NCBI RefSeq assembly: GCF_027744825.2
Contig: NC_071336.1
Coordinates: forward strand, 12,737,501-12,801,500
Source of the DNA: Synchiropus splendidus
Taxonomy: Eukaryota; Chordata; Actinopteri; Syngnathiformes; Callionymidae
Reading direction: 5' to 3'
Length of the DNA: 64,000 bases
Shown: piece after piece, positions 35,099-46,824 of the stretch
Position numbering within the stretch: position 1 is the first letter of the stretch
How the letters are laid out: each line of letters begins with the position of its first letter
Notes under the pieces: model-generated
Told to the model about the DNA's origin: nothing
Seen by the model: only the letters and a program-made list of their open reading frames with translations
Database searches by the model: none
Made by a program: the position numbers and the translations under genes

Positions 35099-36248
35099 GT
35101 GGGTAAACCTCTCATTGTTATCATGGCTGAATACTGCTTCTGTTTTTAACCAATAAAAATGTATTGAGTAAATTTTACATGATAGAGCATGAGCGTGACT
35201 GAAGAAGAAAAACAGAGAAATTGCAGAAAAAAAATGAATTTTCACTGTCTTAGTTGAGAGAAACACTGAAGCTCGGTGGAGGCTTGTACTCTCTAACTGC
35301 TTTTCTAATATTGAAAATACATTAAAATATAAAAACATAACACTGTCCACCTCCTAGGCCTCCAATAACACGGGCGTTGCACCTTTTGATGCCATGAGAG
35401 CTTTCTGGAGTCGCTGCATAAAGACCCCTAACCACGTCAACATCATCACCGTCTTCACCACCCTTCACATCTTCCTGCTGCCCCTCCTCCTATACATTCT
35501 CTGCCTGGGATACCAGCAGTGGAAGGCGCAACGCTTGCTTCCTACGCCGCCACTCATGAACTTAACTGACATCCAGACCTACACCTCCATCACGATGCAG
35601 CTTTGCAGCATGCTGGGAACCTTCATGTATCTCTATGGTAGTATCCATTCTAACACTGAGATGGTTCTCCGTGGCTTCATCCTCACCTTAGTCACGTATA
35701 CTGGGCTGGACATCACTGACGTGGCAGTCTGTGTCCTGCACTACATGGCAGTTGTACATCCTGTTTACTATCTAGAACTTAAGCGCAGATCCAGAGTTCG
35801 GACCTGCAGCATCTATACAGGATGGATTCTCCTTGTAGTCGATGGCATTTTAATGATTTACAGCATGAGTTTTTCAGAAAATAGCATCTTATATCTGTGC
35901 ATGGTAAGTTTCAGCTTCTTTAGTGTAATCTTCTGCAGCATCTCTGTGCTCTGGGCTCTGAAGAGACCCAGGCCTGGGGAAGCTGGAGGAAGCCGGGAGA
36001 AGGAGTCCCAATCGAAGCAGAGGGCTTTCCAAACAATCCAAATCATTATGACAGTACTGTCAGTCAAATTTGCAGGGACTGCTCTTGGCCTCCTTCTTTA
36101 TAATTTTGCCTTTTCAAGTCAAAGTGACAAATGTGCCGCTTTCGAGTCTTGCATGTTTTTTGCGTTGCCCAGCAACCTGGTGTTGCCGCTTCTTTACCTG
36201 TACCGAGCTGGAAAACTGCCCTGTCTCAACTCAAGCTCTGAACCCTGA
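35096..36248 (+). CDS. Receptor R8: rhodopsin-like 7TM receptor (297 aa, two exons)
   Basis: Coding parts are 35096-35098 and 35358-36248, joined at cacctcctag|GCC to give MASNNTGVAPFDAMRAFWSRC. The NNTG site and FWSRC block parallel R3. TM2 opens DIQTYTSITMQL. TM3 ends LHYMAVVHPVYYLELKRR. The third inner loop is KRPRPGEAGGSREKESQ. TM7 is LPSNLVLPLLYLYRAGKLPC. This is the last intact array member before the unrelated zinc-finger gene on the other strand. Confidence 0.86.
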
Positions 36249-36720
36249 GAAGACGACTCAGTTAGACTGAAATGAAATGTCATTTTGTGCATTCAGTTTT
36301 CCACAGTCTCCACCTTTCTTAATTCTCTATAAATACATGTTAACATGTCTCCGTATTATAGCATACACTAGGCAGGTTTGGCCCTACAGGTTCACACAGG
36401 AAAGGAAAGCAACCTGGTCATTCAACGTAATAAGGTCTATTTATTGCACTTTGGGAGACACCTTTATCAATACTTTTCTTCTGTTTTATTGGGAAAGAAT
36501 CCGCAAATGGTAGCAGGTAAATCACAACTTCATTTTCTAAAATGACATTTTTGAAGGGATGCTGTAGTTACACAAATATAATGGGTTTGGGAGAATATAC
36601 AGACAGTGCATTCAGTGGAATTATTATTCAGAAGCCTGTTGTCATTCACGAAGTTGAAAATGACACATTGACCCCACATTGTGCGCAAAGAAAACCATCT
36701 TGATGGAACGAGGTTCAAGG
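36249..36720. other. Convergent 3' ends of R8 and the zinc-finger gene
   Basis: R8 (+) and the zinc-finger gene (-) converge here. A minus-strand AATAAA (36445-36440) lies about 276 bp beyond the zinc-finger stop codon. No clear AATAAA for R8 was found. Confidence 0.5.
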
Positions 36721-39700
36721 TCAGTCGGTGGGCTCGCTCATTTGGTGGGTCTTCCTGTGTGTCTTCAAACAATGACTCTGTGTGAATCCTTTGTCGCAGA
36801 CGTTGCACTTGTACGGTTTCTCTCCGTTGTGAGTTCTCATGTGCACAGTCAAGTGTGTCTTCCGAGCGCACGCTTTTCCACAGATCCCACAAACAAACGG
36901 CTTGATGCCTGAATGAACAGTCACATGTTCATCAAGGTTACTTTTGCGTTTGAAGGCACAACCACAGTACGGGCAGGGATACGGTTTCTCTCCTGTGTGG
37001 ACCCTCATGTGGACGGTCAAAGCCCCTCTAGTGGCAAAGTCCTTGCCACATTTGCTGCATTGGTAAGGTTTCTCGTTGGTGTGCTGCCTCATGTGGATCT
37101 GAAGCTGCTTGCTGGTCAGGAACATTTTGCAGCAGACGTCACAGAGGAAAGATCGCTCTCGGTTGGTGTGGATCTTTTCATGTGTCCTCAGAGTTCCAAT
37201 TAGTTTAAAACGCCTGCCGCACACATGGCAGCTGTGAGGTCTCTCTGCGGTGTGGGTCATCTTGTGGCGCGACAAAGACCTGTAGTCACTGAGGGACTTT
37301 CCACAAACCCCACACTGATGCAACTTGGTAACAGCATGTGTTCTTCGGTGAGCTTGCAGTTCCTCTTTCAGCGCAAACACCTCCTGACAAATGCTGCACT
37401 TGTGAGCACTGTCCGCTTCATGCAGTGTCCTGTGATGATTCAGTGACTCTTCCAAAGCAAACTCTGCATTGCAAACGTGGCATTTGTGTGATTTCTCCCC
37501 AGAGTGTGAGGCTACATGTTCATCGAAGCTGTTTTTGAAATGGAAGGAGTCTCCACAAATGTGGCAAACCAAAGTTTTGTGGAAACAGTGAAGATGGTCA
37601 ACAAGCGACTGAGTGGTTTCTCCACATACGCTACACAAACCACCAGGATCAGCAGCGTGACTATGCACGTGTTTGATAAACTCGACCTCGGAATTCTGGA
37701 AAGCATTGCAGATTTTACAAAAAAGCACATTTGGGTCTGTCCTCTTCTGCTTTTTAGCTTTTTTCATCCGCACCTTCCCCCTGTGCGCTTTACTCGCTGG
37801 TTCCCACTCATCATCACTGACGACCAAAACCTTTTTGTTGATCCTGGTTTCTTTCTCATCATTGACATCTTTTTCACTTTTTTCTGTTGAATTGTCCTCC
37901 ACTTGACCTAGGATACCGTCCTTCTCCAAAGTCATTGCTCCACAGGTTTGTTCAGCCGCTGAGCCATCAAACATATGGTCCACGTCAATAGGGGAACTGT
38001 GGATACCAGAATCAGAAATACATAACTTGGACAGGAAATTTTCAAGGTGGTAGCTTAGCAGTGTCGGCCTGGATCGGCGCCAGGTAGCAGACTTTTTTCA
38101 AGGATCTGTCTGATTTGCATGACATACTTTTAATGTTTTTTTTTAATTTCACGATGGTGCATCAAACAAGCTGTACAGCGTGGTATTTTGTTTTGTTCGT
38201 TTAAGTATTTCAATATTTTTGCCATGTTGCACTTTTATTTATGCCATTAAAAGCTTTGCATTTCAATAAGGCCAAAGCAGTTGAGCACAACTTTAGTGGT
38301 TTACTTTTAGGTGGCAGTACTAAGTAGTTTACACCCATAAACATTATTAACAACTTTTTGAGTGACAACAATCAGGTATCACAATCGACCAACTCAAGGC
38401 TGCCGCATCGATGTTGGTATCGGCTGTGAAAAAGTGGTTATAAGCCATTCCCTATGGAAAACCTAAGCACATTGGTGTAATTTAAAAGGAAATTTTCATA
38501 CTCACAGCAGAGGAAAACTTTGTTTGCGGGAACAATCAGGAGTGCACTCGTAACATTTAACTTAGCATCTTTCTTCTGAGAATCCTAGCTCCCCTCATAA
38601 ACACTAACCTCATTAATACCAACTGTGTGTCTCTCATCACAAACAACAGAGTTGGTCGAGACCAAACACGAGTCACATTAGGCAATGTAAACACGTGTGA
38701 TAAAGCAAGGACAAAATAACTCACTTTTTTTTTGGTTGTATTTAGTTTTTTAAACAAGCAAAGCAGGAATCGATTCACACTGCTGAAAGAGTTTCATTAC
38801 AGTGGCAATGGTGAAGAGCTGTACTCCCACTGCAGCTCTGACGCTCACAGAGCACCCCCCAGTTAATACCTGGTTTCTCCATGGCAGAACCACTTATTTT
38901 CCTCTCTTTTATTGTATGTCAAAATCAGAGTAAATTAAGTGATAATTAATTCACCGCCACAATGGATTTTACTAAATAAAATTGTGCATCTTTACCTGTT
39001 GTTGATCTCTGCCATCCCCAAGACAGAGGTGGTAGTGGGAGAGTTTTCAACGCTTTCAGCAGCAACACATTCAAGTGGACCATCAATTCTCTAAGGAAGA
39101 AAAAAACTTGCAGCTGATCTTTTGCATTTATATACGTAAAAAAGCAGTGTTGCATAAATAACTAGAATAATGTCGTGCGAAACAGATACTGATACAATGA
39201 AATTTAAAAAACAAGGGCAATTCAAATTTTTATGATAGTAAAATAAACTTTAGCAAATACATTTTACATAGAAACTAACAAAACAACATTTACTTCCTAT
39301 TTTACCTTCAGCCTAATGAAGATCATGGCCTTGTCTTTGCCAATTCGGCCAGAAATCTCTTCAGCTGTCAGTTTGTTCAGCCGTAGAGGCTGCAGTCTCT
39401 TCCTCCTGTCAGATGTACAAACTTCAAACGGTAGGTTTCTGTCGAGTTGAGGGAACTTGGACCTCAGAAGCAGCAGGAATTCTGATTCAGACAGGCCACC
39501 AGGGGACTGCAGGTTCAATACTGGACAATTCTTCAGCACTGCCAGATGACACATGAAAAAAGAAAAAAATCACAAAATCATTCTAACATGTAAATTCTTT
39601 TTTTTTAAATTCACGCAGCGTGATCAGTTCATTCTCCATTAATTCCTTCAATTATTTGTCATTCAAGTTTCAATGGAAAATTAAAGAGAAAACAAGAAGG

Positions 39701-40525
39701 ATACCATCGTTTGACAAGACATCAGTCGTGGTGTCCTCAATGATGCGAATCTTTAAATCCACATGGTTCTGTGCTTCACTGCTACCTCTCTCCCACTGCA
39801 TTTCGGGATCAAAATGCCTGTAAACAATCAGCAGTGAATATGAAAAAGGTAATATATGATTATCAAATCCATTCTTAGATGTTTAAGCAGCACAGATGAA
39901 TACTACATTTTTCAGAATACTATACCTCATATTTTGGTTGTGCTTTGTTTGGTCCAGACTTTCCCTTTCCACCTTTTCATGTCTTTGGTTTCCAGTAATG
40001 TTCTGACCCCCTGGTAAAAGCGCACGTTAATTGAGATATTTGTATTGATATTACTTTTACACACATTGCAATTCTTACAGACCAAGTGTTATTACTATAT
40101 GTCACAAGAATTACACTGCTGGTAAATGTATAAACAGATTAGAGGCAAACTAAAATGCAATATACAGGTATATGCAATGGTGGCTGAATCCACATTTGCA
40201 TCGTTAAATGTAACGTACAAACTCTTCTTACATTGTATAGATAAGTAACGAGCCAAAAAGCTTTTTATACAGACGTCATGTGTCTATATTAATGCAACCA
40301 ACATGAGCCACTATTGATGGATTTGAACTCACGACCAGTGTAGTCGGGGGGGTGCAGCAGCTGAAGGAGCTCCAGCTGTTCCCTCTGACGGTCGAGCTCG
40401 CGTCTCAAGCCCAATGCCTCCTCTTCGTATCCGGCTACGACTTTGTCAACCGCAGCGAGGATTTCCCGAGAGGCAGCCGCGAGACTCTCGGAGATAAATA
40501 CTCTCAAAACACTTGCTTTCGACAT
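36721..40525 (-). CDS. C2H2 zinc-finger protein (6 exons, 664 aa)
   Basis: Exons (minus): 40525-40333, 40010-39926, 39817-39705, 39538-39306, 39090-38996, 37996-36721. All are in phase and total 1995 bp. Exon 1 (MSKASVLRVFISESLAAASR, then a Glu/Arg-rich helix) is the N-terminal leader typical of many teleost C2H2 zinc-finger proteins. The middle exons encode a charged region. The last exon holds about 12 fingers. One early finger (CSVCGETTQSLVDHLHCFH) is short and irregular; the last seven follow classic spacing, with HTGEKPY/HNGEKPY linkers in part. It should bind DNA in the nucleus and regulate transcription. The target is unknown and no orthologue can be named, because this class expands lineage-specifically. 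Confidence 0.93.
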
Positions 40526-41384
40526 ATCGATGAACTGGGCCTTATCATTTAGTTATTTACTTCTCAGCTCATTCGCTCGCTGGTTTGTTGACTTCCGCTG
40601 TCAACTGAAAAGGCGTCCGTGCCGAAGCGGAAGTCAGTAACATAGTTCCGACTTGATATACGAAAAAAAAAATGCTGCGCCAATAATGTATTTTTAGCAA
40701 ATTGGTGAAATAGTCCTTGTTGGCTATTAGTGTAGTCGGTTGTTTAAATATCGAATGACATTTACTGTTTAAGTTTAATCCTGATATTGTCACCTTCGAA
40801 CATCAAATGATTATATTTTACATTTATAATAAAATATGATTTTAAAATATTTATTTAAAAAATAGTCTATATTGCATTGGTCTGCCAAAAGCTACATAGC
40901 TTTCCGTGCATTTCTTCATTGTAATAATTCATACATTCGCTTTTTTTTTTTTTTTTTTTTTCAACAATGCCTAACCAAACTGTTCTTAAAATAAATATTG
41001 GAGAAACTGCTACAAGGTAGTCTAGTGTATTGGTCAATACCGACTAGTGAGACCCTCTTTCACAGTCACATCAGTGTATATCCATTAAAATTTCAAATAA
41101 AGAATTGACATTAACGTCACTATGAAAGAGTTGCAAGTATGTGTATGGCTTTATTGGTCTTTACAGATGGGGGCACAAGCTCGTGAGAAGTCATGAAAAT
41201 AAAAAGCACACAAAAAAAATACACAAGCACAATGAGATGATATGACACAAACATTCACAGCTACAAATAAACGTGACGAAATAAGTCGCAATACTGTACA
41301 ATTTCCTGCTGGGAGAAGATTGTTCAATGCTCTCTTCTCTCTAACTGGTTCAAATCAATTTAAAATCAGTGAAATACACAGATC
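40526..41384. other. Zinc-finger gene promoter and basonuclin 3' flank
   Basis: Includes a T-run of about 23 bases near 40940. A minus-strand AATAAA (41155-41150), about 230 bp past the basonuclin stop codon, suggests its transcript ends here. Confidence 0.5.
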
Positions 41385-43820
41385 TCAGCACTTCTCTTGT
41401 TTTATTCTCCGACCCTCAAATGCCTCTCTATGAATTTTCACCGGCATGCTGGACTTCCTCGGCTTCTTCTTCAGTATCAGTAGACTGGTGTCAATGTCAG
41501 CAGGGCATCGTTTTGAAGGAACAAATGCAGGTGGAAAGTTGCAGACTGAGAGTGGAGTGTGATTTGTCAGGCTCTCGTGGGGGTCATCTATCGGAGAGGG
41601 AATCATGGGGGGCTGCGAGTCCAACGTTGAAGAACGTTGGATTGGGAGGAGAGAATGGGTATCAGGAAGAGGTTTGGACGTAGATGTGGGAGTGTTTTTC
41701 CAGTTGCCATTTGGCTGCGTGAGACATGACGTTGCCTGCTCAGCCAGTTCTTGCTGCCAGCACCTGTCTGCTTCAATGTTTCTCCATATGTGTGTGCGAT
41801 CGTCCTGGCTGGATGCTCCTCTGTGTACCTCACCCTGTTGACTGGCTAGTTTTTGAGTGTGCATGTCTCTGCTGGTGCCCACATGAAGTCGTGGGTTTGG
41901 ATTTGCACTGTGGCGATTTCGGCTTCGCAAAGAGCTAAACACCATAGTGCAGCCTGCGACTGTGCAGCGATGCTTTATCTTCAGGTGGACGGCGTTGTAG
42001 TGGATCTTTAACGTCCCTGGAAAACAAATGTCATAAGGTCAGATGCAAATGAGAAATGAATATGTATGTTGGGAATATAAAAAAATGCTGCTCCTACCTT
42101 TGTCGTAGAAGCTTTTCCCACAAACGCCACAGCAGACCCTGCCTTTCCGACCTCCAGCTCCAGAGAGGGAAGACACGGAGCACAGCGAAGTGGGCAGTGG
42201 ATGCAGAGAGGGTGAAAAGGAAGACTTTGGCAGAGGACAGAGGAAGCTGGAGAAGGACGGAAGTGTGCTAAGTGAGGGAGATACAGATGCTTCCAGTTTC
42301 TGAGATGTCCTCATCGACGTTGGAAGTGAAACCTGGAACGGACAGGTTGATTTGGAGAACACAGGTGGGCTTGAGACCAAAGTGAGCGCTGAGGTGCTTG
42401 TTTGTTTTGTTCTTTCGCCCAGATTAAATGTGAACTCTCGCAGATTTGAATGACTTGGTTTGTCTGGGTCTTCCTTGATGTTAGCGTCTTCAGATTGGTG
42501 CATTGCCTTTTCTTCACCTGCTGGCTCTTCTGTTTTCAGCTGCTTTGCATCCCTTTGATACTGCATCAACTCACTGAGAGGAGCAAAGTCCTGGGAAAAG
42601 AAAGAAGCTGAGGGTAAGAGATAAGTCACCATTTTAGGGAACAATTTGTGTTCAGTTACCTTGTTGGCTAAACAGCTGAATGTGGACGTGGCAAAATGAA
42701 ATGGGAGAAGCAGAGACAGTCCTCCAGGAATCTTCTCAAAATGACAAACAGGGTTGTTCAATTTTTTAACCGGATTCCTTTTTCTAAAAGGATGTGCGTC
42801 TCCATGGAGCGATTCCCATGTGGATGGACTCGGAACCCTATCAAGAACATGACTGTTCCTTTCAATGAAGGCAGTGATTTTGGAGTTTTCCGTGGGCGCT
42901 GCATTTGGTGTCAGGCGTTGGACCTTCATCAGCTCAACAATCGGCCGGGTCTCCCCAAACCGAAGGAACTGTTTAAGGACAAGAAGCTCTTCGTCTGCGT
43001 TCACCATCAACCAGTTCTCCAACACCTTTCCATTGGGGTACTGAAGAGAGAATATTTAGATGAGCAAAGTCATCGGAACAAAGAGTCAAGCCTACTGCTT
43101 GAGTCTAAAAACAGGTCACTTCGTAGTGATGCACGTGAACCTGAAGCATGTATCCTCTGATGTAATCCCCTAAACTCCATCCAAGCACCTCAAGAATGTG
43201 GCCCACCTGACAGAGACAGCAAGAACATCTGGATGAAATTGTGAAACCCTTTTTTTTAACCTATCGCGTGTACCTGCTCCGTTGTCAGAACACTGAAGAG
43301 GCGATCCAACAGTATTTTCAATCTAACCGGAATCGCTTGAGCTCCATACAGGACTAGGGAGCTCAGGTCGAACACCAGCCCGGGAAGAACCACCTCCACT
43401 GGGCAGCAGCCGGGTAAAGGATGAGCCCGGAGCTTGTCCAGGGCTTGGAAAAGAAGGTGGGTTAGAGAGAATAAGCCTGAATGAAACAGATCCTATTGTC
43501 ACCCAACACTTAGTAGCAATGTGTATTCAAGTCTGTGTGTGAACACGTGTGTTTGCAGATGCACACTCCAGATGCTCCGCTGAGAGAATGACAGGAAGCA
43601 CCCGACACCTTGTCACCCGAGCATCGTGAGCAGCATGCATGAGCATATTGTATATACATATGTGTCATTGCTCATAGACTGACTTCATGATCTGATGTTC
43701 ATCATGGACATGTGAAGGCTCTCACCATGCATCACCCAGCTGTGACCACAACGATCACATGACCGCAGCTGGTCATTTCCAGGTTTGAAGCACACACAGC
43801 TGCAGGTGGACAATGTGCAC
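41385..43820 (-). CDS. Basonuclin-family zinc-finger protein, short form (first exon not found)
   Basis: Exons (minus): 43820-43726, 43443-43274, 43206-43141, 43040-42098, 42016-41385. They are in phase and give about 635 residues. The first encodes the basonuclin Cys/His segment ([30 protein letters not shown]). Next come [15 protein letters not shown] and the [20 protein letters not shown] block, then [20 protein letters not shown] and [10 protein letters not shown]. The last junction rebuilds the first finger pair: [41 protein letters not shown]. Full-length basonuclins continue to second and third pairs. Here the frame stops soon after [12 protein letters not shown], with a poly(A) signal about 230 bp on. 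Basonuclins are nuclear factors of epithelial, germ and pigment-related cells. Proximity to ccdc171 favours a BNC2 relationship, but paralogue identity is not settled. Confidence 0.9.
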
Positions 43821-45098
43821 CTGATGGACTGAAAGAGATTTCTTAAAGAATGTTCGAGCAAACAGAAGCGTCAGTATGAAGCAAAATGTCATACAGATTT
43901 TATGTCTGTGAACAATAAGTTTGTAGTTGTTTTAGCATCAGCACAAATGATGACTAAACAGCTAAAAAAGCAGCTTTAGCAACTATTTATACTCATTTAA
44001 CTCAATATTCAGTGAATCAACAAATGGAGAATGTGACACAAAACATAATACCCAACGAAGATCACATGTACATGAAGGTCATGTCAGTAGAAACATCTGC
44101 ACCCAGCATAACATAGATGCTCAGTGATGGCCATAGTTGGGTAAAATGTTGAGCACTATCTTGAGAAGTTTAACAAACAACAATGCCCCAATAAGTCATT
44201 TACTTACTCCATGTAGGACAACAAAATGTGCGTATTTCAAATGCAGGCCACTTGCAGCAAACTGCAGCAACAAAGATCTACATTCCAAACAGTCATTTCA
44301 CCCCCGGATGAATAAAGTCATTCTGATACTGAAGTTCCGTACGAAACCAATGATTCTGCAGAGCAAACTGTTAGACAAAAGGAGAATACGCACAGAATAT
44401 ACCTCGTCACAATCTGGTGTCATCCTGGTGTCTGGAATCACGAACCAGGCCAAAAAATAGAGGATAGAATCAATAAAGCAGGTATAAAGCAGATATTTGA
44501 ACAACACAATAACATGGCAGAGATGTATACAAATACTAAACGGACAGAGAATTATTGGGTATTTATAGTTTATTCAAATAGAATCCACAATTATTCAACA
44601 GTGTAGACAGCTACTTCACCAATATAAAGAAGGCAAAGTGAATATTTGATATTCAGTTGATCCGTCAGATGAACGATGAACCCAAATTAAATTAAAATAT
44701 TTTTAGATATATATCAAAAAAAAAAAAAAAAGAAGCACACAAACTTACCGGTTTATTAGAATCTGCAGTGATTGTTTTCTTTGGTCTTCTTAATCTTCTT
44801 TTCTAATCGTTGCTACTTGGGATCTTCACTCCTTGACTTTCTTCCCGACTCTTCTGCTTTTTTTCTAATTTCTCCACGTTTATGAAGTGATTGTCTCCCC
44901 TCCTCCAGCTGCCAGGCTGAGCTGTGATTGGATGGTGCCGTGATAATGCAGTGTCGCTGGATGCAGATGATGCAGAGTTTTGCCCCAATTTTATTTTATT
45001 TTATTTTTTCACTTTTTATCGCTCCGTACATCAAACTTAATTATTTAGGAATTTTATCATGTTTGTCAAAAATGAAGTTCTGAATCATCTGCAAAATA
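43821..45098. other. Upstream of the visible basonuclin exons
   Basis: The missing first basonuclin exon (start Met) should lie here or further right; I could not identify it with confidence. An open frame at 44988-44803 (minus) has no basonuclin resemblance. Confidence 0.4.
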
Positions 45099-45172
45099 TA
45101 TTTTTATTTTTATTTTTATTTTTATTTTTATTTTTATTTTTATTTTTATTTTTATTTTTATTTTTATTTTTT
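45099..45172. repeat. (TTTTTA)n simple repeat
   Basis: About 11 to 12 consecutive near-perfect TTTTTA units. Confidence 0.95.
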
Positions 45173-46146
45173 TGTGGGGTGGACGATTATCTGTTGAAGT
45201 GATGTAGCATATAGTACTATGCATCATGTTAAAATTCAAATGTCAGTTATCTTAAATACTTTATTTGTGTGTTCTGTCAATATCTGGGAAGTTTATTCCA
45301 AAATATATAGCTTCTTGTCTATTTGCTTCACGATAACCCATAACTGGTTAAATGTAGTGATGAACCTGTCCTTGTGTCTTCTGAGTTCCGAGTCCAGTAG
45401 GAAACGTTCCCCGTGTTGCTGTCTAACCCCCAGCCCAAAGTTTAGATTGAATCAGGGTGTCAGTAGGGCACTTGGCCTACTGCTGCTGCAACACAAGGTT
45501 AAATGAATCACAATGGCCAAGATTTACTTTTAGGAGAGACACCCAGTGAGTTATTAAACCTCAGTGAACGTCTGGGTACATATGTGAACAAGTACCTGAA
45601 AGTCCTGAGTGTACGAGCCAGCAGGGAATACGGGATTTCACAAAATGACAGGCATCATTTAGTTCACAGACTTTATTGAGTTTCTCCCTGCATATATCCC
45701 TTTCTTTGTTATTTCAGACTTCCAGGTGACTGTAACTTTAGGGTCCTTTTTTTTTTTTTAACCAATTTACTGTTTATTCAAAGCTTACTGTCCTCAATTT
45801 TTATTTTTATTTTTTAAATAATTAATATGTGATGTTGGACAACCTATGTCTCATATACAAAGAAAACATTTCCTGGTTTCACCTACGAAATTGTGTTGTG
45901 GTTTTATTTGTGTCATTTTGCATGTTTATTAGCCATAAATGGGTCCTGGCGTGTGCTGTAGGTTGTTGAGGATGAAAGATGTCTTCATCATTTATTGTGG
46001 AACACATTTGGCGTTTTTTTTTTTATTTTGTTTTATCTGTCTCTATGTCTACGTTTGTTGTGGACAATTATTTGAGATAGATTTCACCACTCACAGTGCA
46101 TTTTCAACTAGAAAATTCCTGAAGTAGGTTTCAGCTTTGTATTTCC
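45173..46146. other. AT-rich spacer
   Basis: No gene, RNA or repeat family was recognised. Confidence 0.4.
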
Positions 46147-46209
46147 AAAGCTTGTTTCAAAAATGTACCAAAGCCTGTTTCAAAAATGTACCAAAGCCTG
46201 TTTCAAAAA
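46147..46209. repeat. 23-bp tandem repeat, about 2.7 copies
   Basis: The unit AAAGCCTGTTTCAAAAATGT plus ACC is repeated at 46147, 46170 and 46193. The first unit has T for C, and the last is truncated. Confidence 0.9.
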
Positions 46210-46355
46210 GCTCCATCTTGGAAGATGGGAGAGTCAAAACTGACCTGTTTTTTTATGCCCACCTTGACTGCAGCCACTAAAAAAAGAAAAGAAAAAAAAA
46301 GAAAAATGTTAACCAAACTATATAACCATAAAAATAAACCAATCGACTTGTAATA

Positions 46356-46760
46356 TTAAAATCTTGAGTGTGTGAACAAACTAGTTGGCTGCAGTGGTTT
46401 GAATGTCTCTGCCACAGTTGTTTGTAGGTGCTGTTGCTGCCTGAAGGTTGGGCTGTTGGACCGGATGAGCGGCGTCGGCGGGGGGATTCGGTGGACCCCG
46501 TTCTCATTTGATGTCGTGCTAATTAGAATATCAGATGATACCATCATCACCGTTCGTTCTTTGACACACTTCCCAAGCAGAACCTCTCAGAGGGGTCGTG
46601 CTTGAAACGCACCGTTTGGTACCACCTCCTCGCCGTCCTGTGTGTCCTGCGTTCTTGGCAAAGTCTTCCTCCAACTGAACCAGGTCGTATTGTTTGTGGG
46701 GATTTCGGATGATTTCTGCATCTTCTCTCTGCGACCTCACATGAAAAGACTCACAATCAG
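46356..46760 (-). other. Unassigned exon-like island
   Basis: On the minus strand an acceptor-like tcatgtgag near 46740 opens a frame reading SQREDAEIIRNPHKQYDL, then VQLEEDF and a Gly/Arg stretch, ending at 46531. An overlapping frame continues as Pro/Gln-rich sequence (GVHRIPPPTPLIRSNS) to 46356. The composition looks more protein-like than its surroundings, but I recognise no family and see no partner exons. It could be a gene fragment, a terminal exon or chance. Confidence 0.25.
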
Positions 46761-46824
46761 AACAGAGTTGGAGTTTCTTAAATGAGAGGCATTTTTCCAC
46801 AATACAAATGATTAAATCCAGCAT

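Noticed and set aside
45099..45172. Repeat array considered as CRISPR-like or satellite DNA
   Set aside because: A simple hexanucleotide run without spacers; this is eukaryotic microsatellite DNA.
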